64,000 bases of DNA from an uncultured Clostridia bacterium (GTDB lineage: Bacteria; Bacillota; Clostridia; Oscillospirales; Ruminococcaceae). The stretch's first letter is position 1, and each line of letters begins with the position of its first letter. The stretch lies in NCBI GenBank assembly GCA_947625615.1, contig CANQPB010000011.1, positions 1-64,000 of the forward strand, read 5' to 3'. Both the position numbers and the translations under genes were made by a program. Positions 58,696 through 64,000 of the stretch are shown piece by piece. The notes below the pieces were generated by a model. That model was not told the DNA's origin and made no database searches. It saw only the letters and a list, made by a program, of their open reading frames with translations.

Positions 58696-59556
58696 TTACA
58701 GATTATAGTGCTTGTAGAGTTCCTTGTGATTTCTCATCCACTCCGCCATCTCTTTGACCATCGTTTCATAGTCGGGAACAAGATACCTGCCGTCGATCTT
58801 CGATGCAACAAGGGATTTGTCCAAAGATACGCCTTCAACCGGAGTTATAGTAAGCTCATCATTTCTGATATAGTGATTAAACAGCTTCAAAAGTTCATAT
58901 TTTGTAATGCTCGTTTGCGGAACGGAATTATAAATCCCAGTTATCTCATGCTCCATTACATATTCCATAGTTTTTGCAAGCTGCAGAGTTGTCTGACCCG
59001 TCCACACAGCACCGGTATAACCGTTTATGCTACCGCTTTGTTTCATAAACCAGTTGAGCAGTCCAATGCCGTTTTCATTGATGTCCGGACCAACAATGGA
59101 ATTTCGAAGCGTTGTGTTTTTATCGTCATCAAGCTCGCCTAAAGCCTTTGTGCGATCATAGAAGGTTTCGCCGTCGCGAAAATCGTCGACATTATATGAA
59201 CCTTTCTTCCCGGAAAAAACGCAGTCGGTGCTCATATGTATAATTCGTGCGTTCATGTCCTTTGTAACCTGCGCAAGAAAATGCGGAAAATAAGAATTCA
59301 AAAGCACCGCACCCGCATGATTGTTTTCGGCAAACTGATTCAGAACGCCTATGCAGTTAATCACATAGTCATATTTGCCATCTGAAATTATCTTTTTAAC
59401 ATTTTCAAAATCCGTCGCGTCACCGACTATCCCCTCAACAAGAGGGTTGGGCTCTAAAGAAAAGCCGGTGACGTCGTGTCCTCTTTCAATCAAATATAGA
59501 GCTATCTGATGCCCCGCCATTCCGGCAGAGCCCATTACCAAAACTTTTTTACCCAT
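58696..59556 (-). CDS. RmlD/WbvR-like NAD(P)-dependent sugar reductase
   Basis: A 286-residue SDR: VLVMGSAGMAGHQIALYL (nucleotide loop), YVINCIGVLNQFAENN, HMSTDCVFSGKKGSY and YDRTKALGE with the Y-x-x-x-K pair. It resembles RmlD and lacks the C-terminal cupin of S. aureus CapF. It probably reduces the C4 keto group of the sugar made by the CapE-like enzyme. This length and type fit the WbvR step of the UDP-L-rhamnosamine/L-quinovosamine route. It lies between its two pathway partners with gaps of about 12 nt. Confidence 0.85.
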   Translation of the reverse strand: MGKKVLVMGSAGMAGHQIALYLIERGHDVTGFSLEPNPLVEGIVGDATDFENVKKIISDGKYDYVINCIGVLNQFAENNHAGAVLLNSYFPHFLAQVTKDMNARIIHMSTDCVFSGKKGSYNVDDFRDGETFYDRTKALGELDDDKNTTLRNSIVGPDINENGIGLLNWFMKQSGSINGYTGAVWTGQTTLQLAKTMEYVMEHEITGIYNSVPQTSITKYELLKLFNHYIRNDELTITPVEGVSLDKSLVASKIDGRYLVPDYETMVKEMAEWMRNHKELYKHYNL

Positions 59557-59568
59557 GACCCACCTCCA

Positions 59569-60603
59569 CTACATATTCAAACAATTTCTAACGTAGTCGG
59601 TCGTCATAAGCTTGTCCACAACGCCGTTGACGTCGAGACGATTGGTATTGTGACTTGTGTATGCTTCGTCCGCCATCGTGTGAACCTCTCCCTTGACAAA
59701 GAATTTATCATAGTTCAGATCTCTACTGTCTGCTGCTACGCGATAGTACCCGCCCATATCCTCGGAGCGAAGCCGCTCCTCTCGGGTCATAAGCGTTTCA
59801 TAGAGCTTCTCACCGTGTCGTGTACCGATAATATTCGTACCTGTATCCCCGAACAGCTTCTGAACTGCCTTTGCAAGGTCGCCAATGGTAGAGGCATCGG
59901 CTTTCTGAATGAACAAATCTCCGGGGTTGGCATGCTCAAAGGCAAATTTTACAAGGTCAACCGCTTCATCTAAATTCATCAGGAAGCGGGTCATGTTCGG
60001 GTCGGTAATAGTGATGGGATTGCCGGCTTTTATCTGATCAATAAACAGCGGTATAACGCTGCCGCGGCTGCACATGACGTTGCCGTAGCGGGTGCAGCAG
60101 ATGACAGTCCCGCCCCGTTCTGCGGCCACTCGCGCATTAGCGAAGATGACGTGCTCCATCATCGCCTTCGAGATTCCCATCGCATTGATTGGGTATGCTG
60201 CCTTGTCCGTCGAAAGACACACAATGCGCTTAACGCCCTCGTCGATTGCGGCATGAAGGACATTGTCAGTGCCGATGACGTTTGTGCGGACAGCCTCCAT
60301 CGGGAAGAATTCACAGGAGGGAACCTGCTTCAGCGCGGCCGCATGGAATATGTAATCAACGCCGTGCATCGCATCGCGAACCGACTGCAGGTTGCGCACG
60401 TCGCCGATGAAGAACTTGACTTTTTTCGCCTGCTCGGGACACTTTGCCTGAAGCTCGTGGCGCATATCGTCCTGCTTTTTTTCGTCGCGGGAAAAGATTC
60501 GTATCTCGGCGATGTCGGTGTTAAGAAAGTGCTTGAGGACTGTGTTGCCGAACGAACCTGTGCCGCCGGTGATCATTAAGGTTGAATTGGAAAAGTTAAG
60601 CAT
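59569..60603 (-). CDS. UDP-GlcNAc 4,6-dehydratase/5-epimerase, CapE/WbvB type
   Basis: 344 residues: the Rossmann loop LMITGGTGSFGNTVLKHF, FSRDEKKQDDMRHEL (typical CapE), FHAAALKQVPSCEFFPMEAV, CLSTDKAAYPINAMGISKAMME with catalytic T-D-K and the M-x-x-x-K variant of this subgroup, and TRYGNVMCSRGSVIPLF. It removes water between C4 and C6 of UDP-GlcNAc and epimerises C5, giving the L-sugar 4-keto intermediate used by the next two gene products. The family is very clear. Confidence 0.93.
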   Translation of the reverse strand: MLNFSNSTLMITGGTGSFGNTVLKHFLNTDIAEIRIFSRDEKKQDDMRHELQAKCPEQAKKVKFFIGDVRNLQSVRDAMHGVDYIFHAAALKQVPSCEFFPMEAVRTNVIGTDNVLHAAIDEGVKRIVCLSTDKAAYPINAMGISKAMMEHVIFANARVAAERGGTVICCTRYGNVMCSRGSVIPLFIDQIKAGNPITITDPNMTRFLMNLDEAVDLVKFAFEHANPGDLFIQKADASTIGDLAKAVQKLFGDTGTNIIGTRHGEKLYETLMTREERLRSEDMGGYYRVAADSRDLNYDKFFVKGEVHTMADEAYTSHNTNRLDVNGVVDKLMTTDYVRNCLNM

Positions 60604-60643
60604 ATAATCTACCTACTTTATTGTAATTTACGAATAAACAACA

Positions 60644-61876
60644 TTATTTAAGCCAGAACATCATTTTTTCAACACGATCAAGCAACATTTTTTTGTTAAA
60701 ATTTAAATTTGAATAACTCAAAGCGTTCTGGCTAATTTTTGTTCTTTCTGCCGGAGTCATATTCATCAGGTTTATAATGTTTTCGGTCAATCCTTCTGCG
60801 TCTTCGGCATTGCTGACCAAACCTGAGCCGGAATCCCTGATAATCTCCTGCACCTCACCGTCAGCAGAAACAAGAATAGGTTTCCCGCACGCCATACAAG
60901 ACTGAGTCTTAGCAGGTATAGTCATTGAAAATACTTCGCTTTTGGACAGACAAATCAGCAGAGCATCAGCAAAGAAAAAGTATTCTGGGATTTCTTCAGC
61001 AGGCTTACGATCTATAAAATTAAAGTATCGCTCTATTCCGACATTTTTAATTCTGCCTACTAACTCACTTTTAAATCTGCCATCACCGATTATATTAAAC
61101 CTTACCAGCAAATCTTTCTCTTGCAGTTGTTTTGCAACATCAACCAATATTCCGAGCCCCTGTGCATAGCCTATGTTGCCGGCAAAAACGATGTTGAATG
61201 CTCCGTCCCGCGGGATCTCTTTTTGGGGCGCATCGGATAACGGCTTGTAAAAATCTTCGGCATACTGCGGCCAGTAAATTATCTTTTCGTCTGCCGATCC
61301 GTTACCGCATTCGATACGGCTGCTTATATCTTTTTTAAAGCTTTTTGATGAAATCAAAATTTTGTCGCAATGTTTATAGATGTAATTCACCATTTTGCTG
61401 ATCGGTCCGATAATGAGTTTACTGTGTATACCGGTTATTATCTCAACGTTTTGAGGCCACAGGTCTGTAACATAAAGAACGTTCGGTATCTTCTGCTTCT
61501 TTGAAAACCAAACTCCGATAAGAGCCTGGGTCATCGGGGAAACCTCATAGGTAAAAATCGTATCAGGTTTAAGCTTTGTGAATACTTTCCAAAAATATCC
61601 GGAAACAACAAATGATAAATAGTTGCAAATAAGTCCGACCGACGAGTGCCCTCTTGCTATAATCGGCAGACGGATAATATCTACACCGTTCCAAGTTTCA
61701 CGGCGCTTTTTTCTCCATCCGTATCCTTCGAAGAATTTTCCCTGAGGATAATTCGGTATTCCGGTCAGAACAGTAACTTTATAGCCTCGTCTGATCCACT
61801 CTAAAGCAATATCGTTTATTCGGAATTGTTCCGGATAAAAGTATTGAGAGATAATAAGAATGTGTTTTTGTTCCAT
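60644..61876 (-). CDS. Glycosyltransferase family 4, WbuB-like
   Basis: A 410-residue GT-B enzyme with the WbuB-type opening ILIISQYFYPEQFRINDIALEW, the loop VLTGIPNYPQGKFFEGYGW, and the donor domain IVFAGNIGYAQGLGILVDVA and SMTIPAKTQSCMACGKPILVS. WbuB of E. coli O26 is a proposed L-FucNAc transferase, which agrees with the adjacent L-hexosamine pathway, so this enzyme probably adds that sugar as the second residue. Its ATG overlaps the preceding TAA (TAATG). Confidence 0.88.
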   Translation of the reverse strand: MEQKHILIISQYFYPEQFRINDIALEWIRRGYKVTVLTGIPNYPQGKFFEGYGWRKKRRETWNGVDIIRLPIIARGHSSVGLICNYLSFVVSGYFWKVFTKLKPDTIFTYEVSPMTQALIGVWFSKKQKIPNVLYVTDLWPQNVEIITGIHSKLIIGPISKMVNYIYKHCDKILISSKSFKKDISSRIECGNGSADEKIIYWPQYAEDFYKPLSDAPQKEIPRDGAFNIVFAGNIGYAQGLGILVDVAKQLQEKDLLVRFNIIGDGRFKSELVGRIKNVGIERYFNFIDRKPAEEIPEYFFFADALLICLSKSEVFSMTIPAKTQSCMACGKPILVSADGEVQEIIRDSGSGLVSNAEDAEGLTENIINLMNMTPAERTKISQNALSYSNLNFNKKMLLDRVEKMMFWLK

Positions 61877-62754
61877 TAGAACTGTGACTCCGTTTTTTCT
61901 ATGGACTTACGCAAGGAAATCAAATTGAACTCGTCGTATCTACTCATTTCCCTCTCATACCTCAAACTCCCGAACGCCTTATTGACAACCGGCGTCACAT
62001 GGCTGAGTAGTTTCAGTGCCCAACCAAACCCTTTCACCAGCCACACCCGTTTTCCGTGAGCCTCTGCAATCATCTTCACCAACTCGCTTGTGTTGCTGTA
62101 CTCCTCATTCTGCGGCCAGAAAGTGCCGCTTTCTTCGTTTTCTATCATCAGCCGCACAAACTCGCACAAGTTTTCAATATACAGCATCGACCGCTGGTTT
62201 TTCACATATGGGAATATCGGCGTTTTCTGCGCTATCTTCGAGAGCAAAGGATAGTTTCCTTTGCTGCCTTTTCCGTATATCATCGGCGGACGAAGGATTA
62301 CGACCTTGAAATTTTCGTCATTCAGCGGTCTGATTCCGTTTTCAGCCTGAACCTTGCTGTCGCCGTAGCAATTTGTAGGGGAAACAGGCGTATCTTTCGT
62401 GATCAGCTTGTCTTTTCCAATGGGTGCGCTGTCGCCGTAAACGATTGCGCTGCTCATAAAGATAAACTGTTTGACACCGTCTGTCTTTGCTTTCTTGGCA
62501 GTTTCTATAGTCAAATCGGTATTGACCGAGTAGTAAAGCTTTTCTTTCTCCGCGCTTATCTTTCCGCTGTCGGAATGTGCGATCCCCGCGACATGAAACA
62601 CGCTGTCATATCCCGAAAAGCTTTTTTCTCTCCAGCTTCCGTCGATCATATCAACGGTATCTATCTCATACCATTCGGGATAATTTTCTTTTATATACTT
62701 TTCAAAAGACGTGCCTATGTAGCTGTTTACGCCAGTTATCAGTATCTTCTTCAT
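61876..62754 (-). CDS. NAD-dependent epimerase/dehydratase (SDR)
   Basis: A 292-residue extended SDR: KILITGVNSYIGTSF, DSVFHVAGIAH, FIFMSSAIVYGDS and YGDSKVQAENGI with Y-x-x-x-K, and VVILRPPMIYGKGSKGNYP. It resembles the epimerase or reductase encoded beside initiating sugar transferases in many capsule loci, often predicted to reduce or epimerise C4 of an undecaprenyl-linked or UDP-linked HexNAc. It overlaps the sugar transferase gene (ATGA). The exact substrate is unknown. Confidence 0.85.
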   Translation of the reverse strand: MKKILITGVNSYIGTSFEKYIKENYPEWYEIDTVDMIDGSWREKSFSGYDSVFHVAGIAHSDSGKISAEKEKLYYSVNTDLTIETAKKAKTDGVKQFIFMSSAIVYGDSAPIGKDKLITKDTPVSPTNCYGDSKVQAENGIRPLNDENFKVVILRPPMIYGKGSKGNYPLLSKIAQKTPIFPYVKNQRSMLYIENLCEFVRLMIENEESGTFWPQNEEYSNTSELVKMIAEAHGKRVWLVKGFGWALKLLSHVTPVVNKAFGSLRYEREMSRYDEFNLISLRKSIEKTESQF

Positions 62755-63401
62755 TTAATAACCGTTTCCTTCGCAGTTTCTTCTGTCTTAATGCTTCCCG
62801 TTCCGCCCTCGACCACTCCGTCGTGCCTGAGAACGGAAATAAACGTCCCGAAGAAGCATCTCAGATCCATCATAAAGCCCTTGAATTTTCCTTCATTCAG
62901 CACTTTGACATAATCGCCGTCGAGCTTTGCCTTAACAGGTATTTCAAGCTCATCTCTGCCGTTTATCTGCGCCCAGCCCGTAAGCCCTGGGCGCACGTCG
63001 TTTGCGCCGTATTTATCTCGCTCGTCGGCTAAATCGTCCTGGTTCCAAAGAGCGGGGCGAGGACCGACTATCGCCATATCGCCTTTGACTATGTTGAATA
63101 TCTGGGGCAGCTCGTCTATGCTCATCTTCCGCATAAACTTTCCCCACCTCGTTATGTACTGCTCGGGATTTTCAAGCATATGGGTCGGAACGTCGTGCGG
63201 CGTGGACATCTTCATACTCCTGAATTTGTAGCAGTTGAAAAACGTCCGCTTGATTCCAATTCGCTTCTGCTTGAAAATTACAGGTCCCGGGTCATCAATA
63301 AATATAATCAGCGAAACTATAAGCATAGGTATCGCGAGAATTATCAAGCCGACTAAAGAAAGTATTAAATCAATAAACCTTTTAATACAGTTTTTGTACA
63401 T
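62751..63401 (-). CDS. Initiating undecaprenyl-phosphate sugar transferase (PglC/WcaJ-type)
   Basis: 216 residues from ATG 63401 (MYKNCIKRFIDL; GAGGCTGAGAAA upstream). One membrane segment, then the bacterial sugar transferase domain: DDPGPVIFKQKRIGIKRTFFNCYKFRSMK, KMSIDELPQIFNIVKGDMAIVGPRPAL and VRPGLTGWAQINGRDE. This small PglC-like form transfers a sugar 1-phosphate to undecaprenyl phosphate and starts each repeat unit. The PglD-like gene follows on the upstream side, suggesting an N-acylated 4-amino sugar as first residue. Confidence 0.92.
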   Translation of the reverse strand: MYKNCIKRFIDLILSLVGLIILAIPMLIVSLIIFIDDPGPVIFKQKRIGIKRTFFNCYKFRSMKMSTPHDVPTHMLENPEQYITRWGKFMRKMSIDELPQIFNIVKGDMAIVGPRPALWNQDDLADERDKYGANDVRPGLTGWAQINGRDELEIPVKAKLDGDYVKVLNEGKFKGFMMDLRCFFGTFISVLRHDGVVEGGTGSIKTEETAKETVIK

Positions 63402-63418
63402 TTTCTCAGCCTCATATA

Positions 63419-64000
63419 TCAATTAAATTCCTCATCAAGAACGGATTTTTCAACAACTTTTGCATATTCCTCCGCGCTGAACTTTTCAACAATTCTGCCC
63501 GCGTCAAGCTTTGTTCCGCTCTCGACGACCGCGCCGCTCATTATGATTGCACCGCAGTTTATGTGGCAGTAGTTCATAACCATGCTGTTGTGATTCACCA
63601 CCGCGCCCATCGAAACTATCGTCCCCGCGCTTATAACGGCGTTCGCGTGGATTCCCGCCAGAGGCTCTACAATACAGCCCTTTGCAAGCTGCGCCGACGG
63701 TGAAACGTAGGCTCTCGGCGAAACCAGAATCGGCACGGTATAGCCGTATTCTTCAAGCTTTTTTGTGAGATTTCGTCTTATCTTCGGATTTCCTATCGCG
63801 ACGATTGCGTATGAATAATCCGCTGAAAACCGCTCGGCATCATCGAACTTTCCTATGGATTCCTCATGATAGTTCGGATTATCCTTGCCGAAACTGTCAT
63901 CAAGAAAACTAATTTTTTCAAAGAAATTCATCGACTGCGCTATCTCTTTTGCGACCGTCCCGTACTGCCCCGCGCCGAGAATCAAAAGATTTTTGTTCAT
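63419..64000 (-). CDS. PglD/NeuD-like sugar N- or O-acetyltransferase
   Basis: 193 residues; the ATG is the very last codon of the window, so a longer start cannot be excluded. An N-terminal UDP-sugar-binding Rossmann domain (LLILGAGQYGTVAKEIAQ, AIVAIGNPKIRRNL) is followed by hexapeptide repeats (GCIVEPLAGIHANAVISAGTIVSMGAVVNHNSMV) with the active H in VNHN. PglD acetylates the 4-amino group of UDP-sugars in bacillosamine-type synthesis. Next to the PglC-like gene this is the likely role. The needed DegT-type aminotransferase should lie just outside the window. Confidence 0.88.
   Translation of the reverse strand: MNKNLLILGAGQYGTVAKEIAQSMNFFEKISFLDDSFGKDNPNYHEESIGKFDDAERFSADYSYAIVAIGNPKIRRNLTKKLEEYGYTVPILVSPRAYVSPSAQLAKGCIVEPLAGIHANAVISAGTIVSMGAVVNHNSMVMNYCHINCGAIIMSGAVVESGTKLDAGRIVEKFSAEEYAKVVEKSVLDEEFN

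Overview
The window looks like a chromosomal stretch of a Gram-positive, probably gut-associated member of the Clostridia (Oscillospiraceae/Ruminococcaceae type). The reasons are strong AGGAGG ribosome sites, TTG/GTG starts, TTGACA-17-TATAAT promoters, a free-standing Spo0A DNA-binding domain, many lipoproteins, and secreted enzymes for plant cell-wall sugars. No species can be named from the sequence alone.

Layout. 1-5.1 kb is a defence/mobile island next to a tRNA-Leu(UAG): partial hsdS, a PIN-domain gene and hsdM in one operon, an XRE regulator with a perfect palindrome over its promoter, a possible RelE remnant and two small mobile-element-type genes. 5.3-20.7 kb is GC-richer chromosome: a CE15 esterase lipoprotein, a phosphomannomutase/phosphoglucomutase, prfB, a leucine-rich-repeat surface protein, tmcAL with an OGG glycosylase, a DUF6062-like protein, an M23 peptidase, a nitroreductase, a VanX-type dipeptidase and a TetR unit. 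Between these genes lie families of hairpin repeats. 20.7-34.6 kb is a plant-polysaccharide region: GH115 alpha-glucuronidase, a GH127-GH97 pair, and a fucA-rhaB-fucI operon ending in an internally deleted PL11 lyase. 34.7-40.3 kb is a decaying or mobile zone: a frameshifted chimera, a lone Spo0A C-terminal domain, an AlbA/Schlafen-type ATPase broken by an amber codon, a relBE pair and a repeated 32-codon motif followed by terminator hairpins. 40.3-64 kb is one AT-richer capsule/exopolysaccharide operon on the minus strand.

The capsule operon reads from the right edge leftwards: PglD-like acyltransferase, PglC-like initiating transferase, SDR, WbuB-like transferase, CapE/WbvB-type dehydratase, RmlD/WbvR-like reductase, 2-epimerase, acyltransferase-3, Stealth phosphotransferase, Wzy, two glycosyltransferases, pyruvyltransferase-like protein, Wzx, an unknown (SGNH-like) protein, aldo/keto reductase, hexapeptide acetyltransferase, FrhB-like Fe-S protein, FkbH, acyl carrier protein, a VOC protein, MBOAT and a DltD/AlgX-like SGNH protein. 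The last block resembles a Dlt system in which FkbH (3-carbon acyl loading from bisphosphoglycerate) replaces the DltA ligase. I propose that it decorates the polysaccharide with a glyceryl-type acyl group; this is the most interesting system in the window.

A recurrent oddity: four genes (LRR protein, response-regulator chimera, VOC protein, hexapeptide acetyltransferase) can each be restored by adding one base, in or beside a short homopolymer. This could be sequencing/assembly error or real slippage or decay, and it should be settled before these genes are interpreted.
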